Assembly (NCBI GenBank): GCA_934254825.1
Contig: CAKQMB010000001.1
Coordinates: 242,481 to 306,480, forward strand
Reading direction: 5' to 3'
DNA: 64,000 nucleotides
Source of the DNA: an uncultured Clostridia bacterium
GTDB lineage: Bacteria > Bacillota > Clostridia > Christensenellales > Borkfalkiaceae
Made by a program: the position numbers and the translations under genes. The notes under the pieces are model-generated. The model was not told the origin of the DNA, searched no databases, and saw nothing but the letters and a program-made list of their open reading frames with translations. Numbering within the stretch: position 1 is the first letter of the stretch; each line of letters begins with the position of its first letter. Of the stretch, positions 16,551 to 25,818 are shown one piece after another.

Positions 16551-16610
16551 TTGTCAACAATTCCAGCCAAAAATAAAAAGGGGTTGTAAAAAACGATAAA
16601 ATAAAGAAAG

Positions 16611-16650
16611 ACTGCAAATCTATCCAAAAAGATAGAAATGCAGCCTTTTT
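16611..16650. terminator. hairpin with T-run
   Basis: GACTGCAAATCTATC and GATAGAAATGCAGCC pair around CAAAAA, and TTTTTATT follows on the plus strand. No plus-strand gene precedes it, so its role is unclear. Confidence 0.5.
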
Positions 16651-16719
16651 ATTGAATAGAGCCAAAAATGGCTTCCCCTGACAGGAAAAACGATTTTTCA
16701 AGGCGTTAAAAGTTTATTT

Positions 16720-16887
16720 GGGGGGAAGCTGACGCGTAGCGGCTGATGAGGGGGATTTTGCTATGTTTTCATCCGATAAACAATCAGTTCGGAGAGACTA
16801 TCGTTTAGCCGCTCTTTGAATAAATGAAATAGAAAATGCTTTTTTGTTGGTTTTCTGCTTACCCCTCATCCGTCGGCTTCGCCCCTT
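16720..16887. repeat. GATGAGGGG inverted-repeat element
   Basis: The ends form an inverted repeat: GGGGAAGCTGACGCGTAGCG followed by GCTGATGAGGGG on the left, and CCCCTCATCCGTCGGCTTCG followed by CCCC on the right. The same sequence type recurs at 63801-64000. Such GATGAGGGG repeats are common between genes in gut Clostridia (from memory). There is no ORF inside. Confidence 0.65.
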
Positions 16888-17003
16888 TTTTTACTATACA
16901 GTGTTTTCGGAAAATATCTAAGGGCGAAGGCTTATACAAAACAAGCATCCTGTTTTACTAATAACTTTTTCTAAAACCGAAATTTATTTTTTTACAGCCC
17001 ACC

Positions 17004-17249
17004 TTATTGGTTTTTGTATCGCCTGATTATTACGTTGCCGCAACAGACTTCCGAATAGGAAAAACTCGTTTTGCCGTTGAATTCGCCGTAAGGCGAGACG
17101 GTGAACAATGCCGGATAGACGTTCGTTATCCTGCCCTTATATGAAACGTATTTGTTTCTGCCGAGATTTACCTTTACGTTTACGTCCTCGTTAAGACATT
17201 TTTCTATTGCTCTTTTTACCGTTCCGATATTCGCGTTCGATTTTATCAT
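17004..17249 (-). CDS. veg: Veg family protein
   Basis: An 81-aa small basic protein matching the Veg (DUF1021) family: an N-terminal helix followed by a small beta-barrel with VKVNLGRNKYVSYKGRITN, YPALFTV and TSFSYSEV. Veg is widespread in Firmicutes, highly expressed in Bacillus and linked to biofilm gene expression; its biochemical role is unsettled. No good ribosome site is visible before the ATG at 17249, but alternatives are not better. It stands alone between a repeat and the SbcC-like gene. Confidence 0.85.
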   Translation of the reverse strand: MIKSNANIGTVKRAIEKCLNEDVNVKVNLGRNKYVSYKGRITNVYPALFTVSPYGEFNGKTSFSYSEVCCGNVIIRRYKNQ

Positions 17250-17357
17250 ACGATAATTATCGACTATTTACGTCTGATTTAAACGCCGTCCGACGATAAA
17301 ATTTTAAACGCTCGGTTTTTTCGGATAATCGAACCCGATCAGAACAAATAAAACCGA

Positions 17358-19928
17358 TCAAAGCAATTTTCTGCTTTCGTGGCAACAGAAGTAAATTATC
17401 TGTTCGTTTTTTGCTATTTCCTTTAAAAAATCCGTAACTTTTCCGATGTGCTCCTTATCGAGATTGACGAACGGATCGTCCATAATAAGAAACGGTTTTT
17501 CGCCGCCGAAAGCGTTTTCGATAAGGCTAAGCCTGAAACAAAGCGACAAAATGCAACGCTGTCCCGAACTCAAATGCTTGTCATCTCTTATCTCTCCGCC
17601 GGACTCGAAAAACATTTTGAAATCCTTGTTCATTACGATTTTTTCGCCCAAAGCCCTTTCGAGCGGCAGGGAATATTTGACGAAAGCGTTTTTCACGGGC
17701 GCAACGTATTTCTGTTGAAGCTTTTCGTCCGCGGCTTTGAGATATACTTCCGCCAAAGCTATGATTTCGCGCTTTTCGGTATACGTTTTAAGGTTATCTT
17801 CCGCGATCGCGAGCTTGTTTTTGTTTTCGGACAATGTTTCGTAAACAGACTCCGCGGCGGATATCTCGCTCCTTTTTACGGCTATCGCCCTCTGGCACAA
17901 ATTGAACCTCGAAGAAAGCTCGTCCGTAGATAACGCTTCGCCCGTCGGCTCTACGGTGAGATTGTTTTTTTCGCGGTATTCCGCGACGGTATTTTTAAGC
18001 CGAACGCACTCGTTTTTCAGCCTTAAAATATTTAATAAGTCCGCCTCTAAGTTCTTTAACTGCCTTTTTTCGTCGTCATTAACGAGTAAACCGTAGCGGT
18101 TGAAAAACGCCGAGATCTCCTTTTTCGCTTCGAGTTCCTCATTTTCCGTCGTCTTGTATTTTTTAGCGGTTTCGCTTTGTTCGTCGGAAAGTCTTCTGTA
18201 TTCCGCGACCATATTTTTAAGCCTGAAAAGCTCGTTTTCGAGATCGTTTTCGTTTACCTCGCCCAAAAATCTCGAAAGGAAATTTTTAACCGAGTCGGTA
18301 GCCTTTAAAACCTGCTCCGACTTTTCGGCAAGGGTTTTTCTTCTCGAAGCCGAGTCGTTTTTCAGCATAAAATATTCGTCGGCTTCCGCTTTGAATTTTG
18401 CGTAATCGAACATAACTCCGTTTCTCGAATAATATCCGAGCGGCACGAGTATCTCGCGCAAATTCTCTCCCGCAAGGTCTACGTCGGCTCTTATTTTAGC
18501 CATACTTTCGGTGTTATCCTGCGATTTTTTGCGGTTTTTATTTCCGTTTACGACTAAAACAACGCTTACCGCCAAACCGACGACACCGACCGCCGCGGCT
18601 ATATATCCCGCCGCCGCATAGTTTCCGCCGACCGCAAACGCAAGGATAAGCCCGACAACCATAACCGCAAACGACAAGACAGCCGAAATGACCGCGATGC
18701 CGCCGCCTTTCTTTTCGGGGCGATCGCTCGGGGCGGGCGCGATCGCAACGCTCTGCCGATATATTTCTTCCTTTTCTCTGTAATTTTCCGCCGCGCGTTC
18801 GGCATTTTCAATCGCCGCATTAAGATTTATCCCGCCGAATTTTTTTTCGAGTTCGGCTTCGCGCGCGTTCTCTTTACCTTTTAAATTTTCGATTTCGCTT
18901 TTTCTTAAAGCGATCTCGCTTATCGTCGAACCGAGCTTTCTGAAAGCCTCGTCGGAAGGCGTTCCGCCCGCAAAAGTCCGCGTATAAGTCTGTAAACGGG
19001 CTTTTTTGTCTTCCTGAAACACCAAAGACTCTCTTCTCGCCCTAAGCCTTTCGACCGCCGTCACCAGCTCGTCCGTCCGCGAAATTTCATTTTCTTCGGG
19101 AATTCCCCGCGGATATTTTTCGGCGTAAACTTTAAGCTCGGCGAGCTTTTCCGCTTCGTCGGCTTTAAGTTTTCGATAGGTTTTCCACTTCTCTATTTCA
19201 ACGTTTTTCGCCGAAGCCTCTTTAAGTTGCAACGAAAGCTCTTTTTCGGTCTCGGTGAGTTTTTTCAGCTCCGCGTAGTAATTTTCGAGCGCGAGACCTT
19301 CTTTTTCTATGTTTTCGATTTTGGTTTTAAGATCGGAAATTTCGGCTTTCGCGTTGGATATGAGGTCGTTATTGCCTTTTGCCGCCTTGTATTTTTTCCT
19401 CGCGGTTTCGAGTTTTGAAAGCGCGTCCTCGTAACTCACTCCGTCCGAGTCGGTAACGAATTCGCCCAGAAGTCCGTTTATTGTTCCCGTGGACGAAATA
19501 TCGGCGATTTCGGAGTCGATAAAAAGCGTTCTTACGAAAGACTCTTCGTCCAAACCCAAAACTTTAAGCCCGGGAACGGGATCGAGTTCGCTTGTCGGCA
19601 TCGAATTTTTATAAATCTTGCATTCGTCGTCGAGATCGCTTTTCTTTCCGAAAAACCGCTCGATGCGATAATTATCGCCGCTAAACTCGAAATCGAGACT
19701 TCCGCCGAACTTCCCGCCGTCGAACGGGTAAAACTTACGTCTGTCGTTAAACTCCTTGCCGTTGGAGCGGTAGGGCGCAAGTCCGTAAAACATAGCTTTT
19801 ATAAAGGAAGCGAGCGTGGTTTTGCCGAAGCCGTTGTTTTCGAAAACTTCGTTTATCCCGTCGCCGAAAGATTTATCGAAATTCTTTATCTTTCCGTAGT
19901 TTTCAACGTGAATTTTTAATATTTTCAT
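17358..19928 (-). CDS. SbcC/YhaN-like coiled-coil ATPase with central membrane pair
   Basis: An 856-aa SMC-like ATPase that would work with the adjacent Mre11-like nuclease in DNA end processing. Residues about 25-45 hold Walker A (NGFGKTTLASFIKAMFYG); the C-terminal part has the signature LSSGQRCILSLCF and Walker B PFLIMDDPFVNLD. Between them are long coiled coils. Unusually, residues about 405-455 contain two hydrophobic helices (SFAVMVVGLILAFAVGGN and GYIAAAVGVVGLAVSVVLVV), as in YhaN-type proteins of Firmicutes rather than classical SbcC; they would tie the protein to the membrane. It overlaps the nuclease gene by 4 bp. Confidence 0.88.
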   Translation of the reverse strand: MKILKIHVENYGKIKNFDKSFGDGINEVFENNGFGKTTLASFIKAMFYGLAPYRSNGKEFNDRRKFYPFDGGKFGGSLDFEFSGDNYRIERFFGKKSDLDDECKIYKNSMPTSELDPVPGLKVLGLDEESFVRTLFIDSEIADISSTGTINGLLGEFVTDSDGVSYEDALSKLETARKKYKAAKGNNDLISNAKAEISDLKTKIENIEKEGLALENYYAELKKLTETEKELSLQLKEASAKNVEIEKWKTYRKLKADEAEKLAELKVYAEKYPRGIPEENEISRTDELVTAVERLRARRESLVFQEDKKARLQTYTRTFAGGTPSDEAFRKLGSTISEIALRKSEIENLKGKENAREAELEKKFGGINLNAAIENAERAAENYREKEEIYRQSVAIAPAPSDRPEKKGGGIAVISAVLSFAVMVVGLILAFAVGGNYAAAGYIAAAVGVVGLAVSVVLVVNGNKNRKKSQDNTESMAKIRADVDLAGENLREILVPLGYYSRNGVMFDYAKFKAEADEYFMLKNDSASRRKTLAEKSEQVLKATDSVKNFLSRFLGEVNENDLENELFRLKNMVAEYRRLSDEQSETAKKYKTTENEELEAKKEISAFFNRYGLLVNDDEKRQLKNLEADLLNILRLKNECVRLKNTVAEYREKNNLTVEPTGEALSTDELSSRFNLCQRAIAVKRSEISAAESVYETLSENKNKLAIAEDNLKTYTEKREIIALAEVYLKAADEKLQQKYVAPVKNAFVKYSLPLERALGEKIVMNKDFKMFFESGGEIRDDKHLSSGQRCILSLCFRLSLIENAFGGEKPFLIMDDPFVNLDKEHIGKVTDFLKEIAKNEQIIYFCCHESRKLL

Positions 19929-20989
19929 ACGTCGATCTCCCTCCTCCCCGAAAGAGCTTTTATGCCTACCGATATAACCTTTCTTTTAACCTCTTCGCTC
20001 TCCGAACTTGCGAGAACCTGCCTTATAAACTCGCCTTTTAAAGAATTATCGCCCGCGATTTTGTCGAAATCGAACTTCCGAAGCGTTTCGTCCTTAACCG
20101 AAACGAAATAAAAATCGCCTTTTAAAAGTCTCTCGGTTTCCGCCGCGAGACCTTCGCCGTCGAACGATATTTCGCCCTTTAAAACTATTCTCAAAATATC
20201 GTTTCTGTCCGCGGAAATGCTTTCCCGAACGATTTTATAAGCTTCGTATTCGCCGCCCGCCGCGGAAACGTCGATAACGAACTCGTCGATTTTCCGCACG
20301 GAATTTTCGATAAATTCGGAGGAGATTTTTCCGCCGTCGGTATCGACGAGGTAAAAACCTTTCGCGCCAGTCTCGTCGAACCCTCTCCCTTCGAGACAAC
20401 CCGAATATGCGTAAACGCCGCGCTCGTCGAGCTTTCCGCGGCTCGCGAAATGGATATGCCCGAGGGCGAGATAATCGATATTTTTATCTTTGAGTCTTGC
20501 TATATTTATTTTCCCGTCGCCGACCGACTCGCTTTTCTGCCCGTGTAAAAGCACCACGTTGATTTTCGACGGATCGAGCGACAAGGACGAATAAAACGAC
20601 GTGCAGTTTTCGGGGGCGATTTCGAGTCCGCTGAAAACGACGTCGCCGTAAGTATAGCTCGTCCACTCCTTGGAAAAAGTCTTTAAATTATCGTAGTTTT
20701 CCGAATAAGATTCGAGATTGTCGTGATTGCCGCGAAGATAAAGAAAATCCACGTCGGGATTGTTTCTCACGACGCTGTAAAAAAATTCTTTGTCTTTTTT
20801 GAGCGGTCTGTCGCCGTCGAAAACGTCGCCGCAAAGCAAAATCACCTTTACGCCGAACGCTCTCGCCTTTTCGACCATATTTTTGAACGCCGCGCGCACT
20901 TCGGCTTTCCTCTCTTCCGTTTTTTCGGGCGGAAGCTTGGCTTCTATTTTCGAGCCGAGGTGAATGTCGGCGGCATGAATAAATTTCAT
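19925..20989 (-). CDS. Mre11/SbcD-like metallophosphoesterase (YhaO type)
   Basis: A 354-aa calcineurin-like phosphoesterase, probably a Mn-dependent DNA nuclease subunit. All five metal motifs are visible: HAADIHLG (5-12), LCGDVFDGD, LRGNHDN, VVLLHGQ and ALGHIHFAS. The C-terminal 110 residues are a helical partner-binding region. It lies directly upstream of, and overlaps by 4 bp, the SbcC/YhaN-like ATPase, matching the YhaO-YhaN and SbcD-SbcC gene orders. Roles in double-strand break repair or phage DNA processing are inferred from the families. Confidence 0.9.
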   Translation of the reverse strand: MKFIHAADIHLGSKIEAKLPPEKTEERKAEVRAAFKNMVEKARAFGVKVILLCGDVFDGDRPLKKDKEFFYSVVRNNPDVDFLYLRGNHDNLESYSENYDNLKTFSKEWTSYTYGDVVFSGLEIAPENCTSFYSSLSLDPSKINVVLLHGQKSESVGDGKINIARLKDKNIDYLALGHIHFASRGKLDERGVYAYSGCLEGRGFDETGAKGFYLVDTDGGKISSEFIENSVRKIDEFVIDVSAAGGEYEAYKIVRESISADRNDILRIVLKGEISFDGEGLAAETERLLKGDFYFVSVKDETLRKFDFDKIAGDNSLKGEFIRQVLASSESEEVKRKVISVGIKALSGRREIDV

Positions 20990-21069
20990 ATGCTCTTCTC
21001 CGTAAATTTCATATGCTGTTCTTCGTTTTTGTCGGATTTCGCGTAGCGACGTTTATCGCAAGTCCGCGT

Positions 21070-22566
21070 TCAGCCTCTTTCGTACCTTTTTATGCGGGCT
21101 TTAAGCCGATTTTTCGTCGCGTTGTCGAAATCGGAAACAATGTAGCGGAACGACCAGTTCTTGTCCGAAAAGACGGACGGCGCGTTTATCCGCGCTTCCT
21201 CGCCGAACCTTTTCAGATCGTGGAAAGGAATGATCGCGATTTTCGCTTTCGAACTCATCAGAAGGTTTATCGCCGTGTCGATTTTTCCGTTTTCCGTCTT
21301 TAAATTTTGTCTGACGCCCGCTTTTTTGCATTCGTAACGCAAATCGGCGGTTATCAGGTCTCTTTGCGGATTTTCGTCCGAAAACAAAACCTTTAAAGGC
21401 TCGTTGTCGTGCGTGCCGCTGTACCCCACGCAGTTTTCGGGATAATTTTCCGGTTTATGCTCGCTGTGCGGATCTCCGTTAAAGCCGAACGACATAACTT
21501 TCATCCCGGGATAGCCCGTTTCGCGCATAAGCTTACGCACTCCGTCGTCGATAACGCCGAGATCTTCCGCAACGACGGGCGCGTCGAGAAAATCTTTGAA
21601 AAGATCCGTCTTCGGACCGTCGACCCACTCGCCGTTTTTAGCCGTGGTTTCGCCGTTTTTGATACAATAATACCTGTCGAACCCTCTGAAATGATCGAGC
21701 CGAACGATATCGTAAACGGAAAGACAATATCTTATCCTGTCCTTCCACCAGGCGTAATCGTCAAGCTTCATTTTCTCCCAGTCGTAAACGGGATTACCCC
21801 AAAGCTGCCCGTCTTCCGAAAACGCGTCGGGCGGAACGCCCGCAACGACTTTCGGCGAACCGTCGGAGTTGAGCAAAAACAGTTCGCTTCCGTATTTCCA
21901 CACTTCCACGCTGTCGCCCGCCATATATATCGGAATGTCTCCGAGGATTTTAACGCCTCTTTCCGCGGCGTATCGTTTAAGCTTGAACCACTGCGTTTCG
22001 CACAAAAACTGAGTAAACAGCCAGAACTCGTATTCATCGCGATTATCGCTTAAAAAGCGGGCTATAAGTCGATTATCGTAAGTTTTATACTCTTCCCAAT
22101 CGGACGTTACGCGATAAGAAAACTTTTCTTTGAGCGTCATAAAAAGCGCGTAATCGTTATACTCGCCTTTCTTTAAAAACTCCTTCCACGCCCCGCCTTC
22201 CTTATCGAAACGGGAAAAAGCTTTTTTCAGAATTTCAGCTTTTTTACTGAAAAGAAGTCCGTAATCAACTCTTCGCGGGTCGCTTCCCATCGGGACTTCG
22301 GAAAGATCTTCGGCGGTCAGCAAGCCTTGATTTTTAAGCGTTTCGAGATCGATATAATAATGACAAAAAGCTTTCGACGCACACGGCGAATAAGGACTGT
22401 TGCCGTAACTGAGCGGAAGCAGCGGCAAAATCTGCCATATTTTAACGCCCGCGGACGAAATGTAATCTATAAATTTGTAAGCTTCTTTACCGAACGTTCC
22501 TATGCCCTCCGCGGAAGGAAGAGAGGCTATCGGCAGAAGCACTCCGCATTCTCTGTTTTTTAACAT
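21070..22566 (-). CDS. malQ: 4-alpha-glucanotransferase (amylomaltase), GH77
   Basis: A 498-aa GH77 enzyme transferring alpha-1,4-glucan chains in maltodextrin or glycogen metabolism in the cytosol. Characteristic blocks are SPYSPCASKAFCHYYIDLE near the N-terminus, GDIPIYMAGDSVEVW, the nucleophile region VRLDHFRGFDRYYCI, the acid/base region VAEDLGVI, and YSGTHDNEPL. Length matches the family. It is a single-gene unit ending 80 bp from the nuclease gene. The dispersed motif TATAAGTCGATTA lies inside it at 22063. Confidence 0.95.
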   Translation of the reverse strand: MLKNRECGVLLPIASLPSAEGIGTFGKEAYKFIDYISSAGVKIWQILPLLPLSYGNSPYSPCASKAFCHYYIDLETLKNQGLLTAEDLSEVPMGSDPRRVDYGLLFSKKAEILKKAFSRFDKEGGAWKEFLKKGEYNDYALFMTLKEKFSYRVTSDWEEYKTYDNRLIARFLSDNRDEYEFWLFTQFLCETQWFKLKRYAAERGVKILGDIPIYMAGDSVEVWKYGSELFLLNSDGSPKVVAGVPPDAFSEDGQLWGNPVYDWEKMKLDDYAWWKDRIRYCLSVYDIVRLDHFRGFDRYYCIKNGETTAKNGEWVDGPKTDLFKDFLDAPVVAEDLGVIDDGVRKLMRETGYPGMKVMSFGFNGDPHSEHKPENYPENCVGYSGTHDNEPLKVLFSDENPQRDLITADLRYECKKAGVRQNLKTENGKIDTAINLLMSSKAKIAIIPFHDLKRFGEEARINAPSVFSDKNWSFRYIVSDFDNATKNRLKARIKRYERG

Positions 22567-22628
22567 ACCTTTATTTTACCATTAAACTAAAATAAAATCA
22601 AACTTTTTCAAAATATTCGGGAAATTAA

Positions 22629-22656
22629 AAACGACCGAAATCGCGGCTCGGTCGTT
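22629..22656 (-). terminator. terminator of the multi-CxxC protein gene
   Basis: AAACGACCGA and TCGGTCGTTT pair, with TTTTAATT following on the minus strand, about 55 bp after the stop at 22709. Confidence 0.8.
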
Positions 22657-22708
22657 TCAGATGATATTCGGAAAATAATCGGTCGGAAAATCCCGTTCGC
22701 GTGCCGAA

Positions 22709-24412
22709 TTATTCTTCTTCCTTTTTGGGGATTGTTTCCTCGATTTTCTTGCCGCAGGCTTTGCAGGTATACGTCTTCTTGCCCTCGGTTTCCGTAGTGG
22801 GTTCTTCGATCTCTATTTCGTTCGGATCGGTCGGCTCGACGTGTCTCGCTTCGACGCCGATAAGCTCATGGCATTCGTCGCACGTCATAAACCCTTGCGT
22901 TAAATTACCGGAGTTGCCGAACAGTTTCACGCCGTCTTGCCCGCAGTAATAGATCTTACCGCTTTCGATAATCTCTGCGCCTTTATAAGTATGCGCTTTT
23001 TTAGCGATAGCCTCCGCCGCGGAGCAATCTTTTCCGTCAACGGTGAAGCGGTAAATTTTCTGCCCAAGCTTCGCGCAGGTCGCTTCCCTTGCGATTATTT
23101 CGCGAACGTTTTCCGCCTTGACGGTTTTAACGTCCGAACAATAAATGCAGGTGCCTGTGACTTCATAGCCGCCGGAAACCTTCGTTACCGAATAAATGTA
23201 TTCGTGATCGGCGGACGCGGGAATTTCTTCTCTTACCTGCTTGTCGCAATCGACGCATTTATAGCTTCTGTACTTAGTGCCTTTCGAGGTATCGTCCGTC
23301 CACTTCGTGTTTACGGGAGCTTTATGCGGTCTGTAAATCCGCACGTTTACATTCTGCCCGCAATGCATACAGGTGAAGCCGCCGACGAACTCTTTCGTGC
23401 TGTCGCATTTTATTTCGGACTCGTCGAGATCGCTCGGGATAAGCGCGGGATAAGCCAGAATACTGTATTCTTCCCGATCCATAACGCCGTAAACAGCGCT
23501 TTCGTGCTGCAAAGCGGGAAGATAAACGGTGAATTTGAATTCTCCGCCGCCGGGAAGAGCGAGAACGTAATCGATTTTGCCTTTCTTTCCGCATGTCGGT
23601 TCCGTTCTGTCCTCAGTGTAGGAAACAACGTTACTCCTGCTGTCGTCAACCCCGCAACGTTTGCATTTCAACGTTACGGTGTAAGTTTCGGGCGAAGTTT
23701 CGTTGGGCTTTATGTCGCATTCGTAATCGTGACCTCTCGAAGGAACGGTCACCTGCACGGTTTTCGAGCAGTATTTGCATTTAAACGGTTCGGTAATTCC
23801 GCTGTCCGTGCAGTTCGGGAAATCAGTTTCGACGTCCTCCAAACCGCCCGTCACGGGAGCGTGTTCCTTTCTTACCTGAACGCTTATCATGTTTTTGCAC
23901 TTCTCGCACTGGAAATATCCCGCTCCGCCTTTTTCGTCGCATGTAAGCGGCTGATTGCCCAAAGGTTTGATTTTCGACTCGGTATCGTTCTCGTCGATTA
24001 CGAAAATGCCCGCATTTTCAAGATCGATCTCTTCGCCGTCAAGTATGTGCAACCCGCCTTTTAACGTCGCGTCGAATTTGACTTCGTTATCAAGAACGGT
24101 AATTTTCAGAACGCATTCTTTTTCGACTTCGCAGGAAGTGTTATCGGTTAAATACTCCGCGATTTCGTAGTCCGATCCGCCGAGCTTGGGAAGTTTTTCC
24201 TTAAATTCTTTCTTGCATTTAGCGCATTTGCCCGTTACCAGTCCTTCCGTTTCGTAAGTAGGCGCAACGCTGACTTGCCATTCGATTTCGTGATTTTGCC
24301 CTTTATGACTGTTATCCGTCGCCGAAACGATGATAACGATCATACTTATTATCAGCGCAACGCTGAGTACCGCGCCGACAATAATCAGAAGCAATTCCTT
24401 TTTTAATTTCAT
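22709..24412 (-). CDS. membrane-anchored protein with many CxxC zinc-ribbon-like repeats
   Basis: A 567-aa protein with one N-terminal membrane helix (ELLLIIVGAVLSVALIISMI) and a long extracytoplasmic part. The latter carries at least nine CxxC pairs in small beta modules, for example GKCAKCKKEF, FQCEKCKNMI, FKCKYCSKTV, LKCKRCGVDD, CMHCGQNV, YKCVDCDKQV, CIYCSD, CDECHEL and YTCKACGKKI, several flanked by an H-[APVR] segment such as RGHDYE. Pairs of such modules could each bind zinc or form disulfides. It has its own promoter and lies at the end of the kinase/phosphatase operon region on the same strand, so it may be its surface partner. No activity is assigned. Confidence 0.8.
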   Translation of the reverse strand: MKLKKELLLIIVGAVLSVALIISMIVIIVSATDNSHKGQNHEIEWQVSVAPTYETEGLVTGKCAKCKKEFKEKLPKLGGSDYEIAEYLTDNTSCEVEKECVLKITVLDNEVKFDATLKGGLHILDGEEIDLENAGIFVIDENDTESKIKPLGNQPLTCDEKGGAGYFQCEKCKNMISVQVRKEHAPVTGGLEDVETDFPNCTDSGITEPFKCKYCSKTVQVTVPSRGHDYECDIKPNETSPETYTVTLKCKRCGVDDSRSNVVSYTEDRTEPTCGKKGKIDYVLALPGGGEFKFTVYLPALQHESAVYGVMDREEYSILAYPALIPSDLDESEIKCDSTKEFVGGFTCMHCGQNVNVRIYRPHKAPVNTKWTDDTSKGTKYRSYKCVDCDKQVREEIPASADHEYIYSVTKVSGGYEVTGTCIYCSDVKTVKAENVREIIAREATCAKLGQKIYRFTVDGKDCSAAEAIAKKAHTYKGAEIIESGKIYYCGQDGVKLFGNSGNLTQGFMTCDECHELIGVEARHVEPTDPNEIEIEEPTTETEGKKTYTCKACGKKIEETIPKKEEE

Positions 24413-24586
24413 TGATGCTCTCCTTTGTTGAGTTTTCCGTATGTAATGTCGGTTAAGCCGAGCATTTTAGACGCTCCGCAACCGTGCGTGTAAAGCGGCG
24501 GATAACCGAGACGAACCCGGGACTTTTTAAAACCGAACACGCAACACATTACATAAATAAGATATACCGTAATAATATACAGGTAC

Positions 24587-24615
24587 ATTTTAATAAAAAC
24601 CGAGAAATAAATCAA
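24587..24615 (-). promoter_or_regulatory. promoter of the multi-CxxC protein gene
   Basis: Minus-strand TTGATT (24610-24615) and TAAAAT (24587-24592) are 17 bp apart. The leader would be about 165 nt. AAAGGAG precedes the start codon at 24412. Confidence 0.6.
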
Positions 24616-24686
24616 GCGATATGGAGAGCTAAAAAAAATTTTCCGCTTATATCACATTTTCGAATGGAATTACCCTAAATTTATTT

Positions 24687-25148
24687 TCAATAAAAAAACG
24701 ACTTGATAAATCCGATTACGGAAGCCAATATTTCAAATATCTTCATTCCCATAACGATCCATGTTCCGACCAGAGGGAAACCTCCGGTACAAACACCGAG
24801 CATAGGAATTCCGTTCAAAATACCCGAACCCAACAATATCCAAAAAAATGTTTTCGCCGGCGAATCGCCCGTAGTCTCTTCAACCAAAGTCCCCAAAATC
24901 AGGTAAGTGTTCGTTTCTCTCGAATCCTCAAAACACGCCGGTCCGCCGTAAAACATAAAAGAAAGTATTCCGACCCACCCGACAAGCGAAAATAATTCAT
25001 AATTACCCGAGCAGATAGCGGTAAACCCGAAATACAGTATCGGAATATTTGTAAGTATGCAACAAATAAGCGAAACTCTTGCAAAATGCATAATAACGAT
25101 AATTAAAACGATAACAACCACTATCGCAATTAAAATTAGCCACCACAT
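24687..25148 (-). CDS. four-helix membrane protein of unknown function
   Basis: A 153-aa protein that is almost entirely hydrophobic: MWWLILIAIVVVIVLIIVIM at the start, then three further membrane segments (around residues 30-50, 55-72 and 100-145). A polar loop with ETNTYLILGTLVEETTGDSP lies between. No family is recognised. It is the last gene of the kinase/phosphatase operon, 90 bp after LemA, and probably supplies a membrane component of that system. Confidence 0.75.
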   Translation of the reverse strand: MWWLILIAIVVVIVLIIVIMHFARVSLICCILTNIPILYFGFTAICSGNYELFSLVGWVGILSFMFYGGPACFEDSRETNTYLILGTLVEETTGDSPAKTFFWILLGSGILNGIPMLGVCTGGFPLVGTWIVMGMKIFEILASVIGFIKSFFY

Positions 25149-25238
25149 AAATTTTTTCCTCTGTAAGATTTTTTTATGTTAATTTATCGAAAAACGTACA
25201 ACGAAAAACATCGGTCGTTTTTCGACTTTTTTTGAAAT

Positions 25239-25742
25239 TTAAATGTCATGCTCATCGAAACCCGAAAGCTTCGTGCTTTCCGAAAGATTTCCGGAATCGA
25301 CATACTCTTCCTTTTTAAATCCGAAAATTTTCGTTAAAACAACTCTCGGAAACGCCGTTATGTAAACGTTATATCTGTTTACAAGTTCGTTTAAATTCTG
25401 CTGCGCGGACTGGTATTCGTTCGCAAGCGACACAACGAGTTTGCCGACTTCTTCAAAGTTCGAATCCACCGAGCCGATCGCGCCGCCGATAAATTTTCCG
25501 CCGCCGTTTTTATTTGCGGTGAAATACGCTCCGCCCTGCGCGTCGTTCGATTCTTTCTGCGTTGTTCCCACTTTTCTGAGAACCTGCAAATACTTCGCCT
25601 TTAAAATCCTCACGCGGCTCTTCGCTGTTTCAATACATTCTCTTTGCCTTACGGCAGTATTGCGAAAATTTATCAGCCAGTAAACCGTACAGATTATAAG
25701 TCCGAGTATAACGATAAGTATCAGATAAACCCACCACTTCAT
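25239..25742 (-). CDS. LemA family protein
   Basis: A 167-aa protein with an N-terminal membrane helix (VYLILIVILGLIICTVYWLI) and a helical bundle characteristic of LemA, including SLANEYQSAQQNLNELVNRYN and the family signature VYITAFPRVVLTKIFGFKKEEY. LemA proteins have no settled biochemical role, but are often coupled to membrane and stress proteins. It lies between two membrane-protein genes in the triad operon. A glycine-rich stretch (NKNGGGKFIGGAIG) interrupts the first helix hairpin, which is unusual. Confidence 0.85.
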   Translation of the reverse strand: MKWWVYLILIVILGLIICTVYWLINFRNTAVRQRECIETAKSRVRILKAKYLQVLRKVGTTQKESNDAQGGAYFTANKNGGGKFIGGAIGSVDSNFEEVGKLVVSLANEYQSAQQNLNELVNRYNVYITAFPRVVLTKIFGFKKEEYVDSGNLSESTKLSGFDEHDI

Positions 25743-25818
25743 TTTTTATTCTCCTTTGTAAAAAACTTCCTTATGTTTAATATAATTTACAACGTATCGA
25801 TATTTATTTAACAATACG

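Noticed and set aside
24409..24615. 68-codon minus-strand ORF ahead of the multi-CxxC gene
   Set aside because: Its start codon lies inside the -35 box of a good promoter (24587-24615), it has no ribosome site, and the residue mix is not protein-like.
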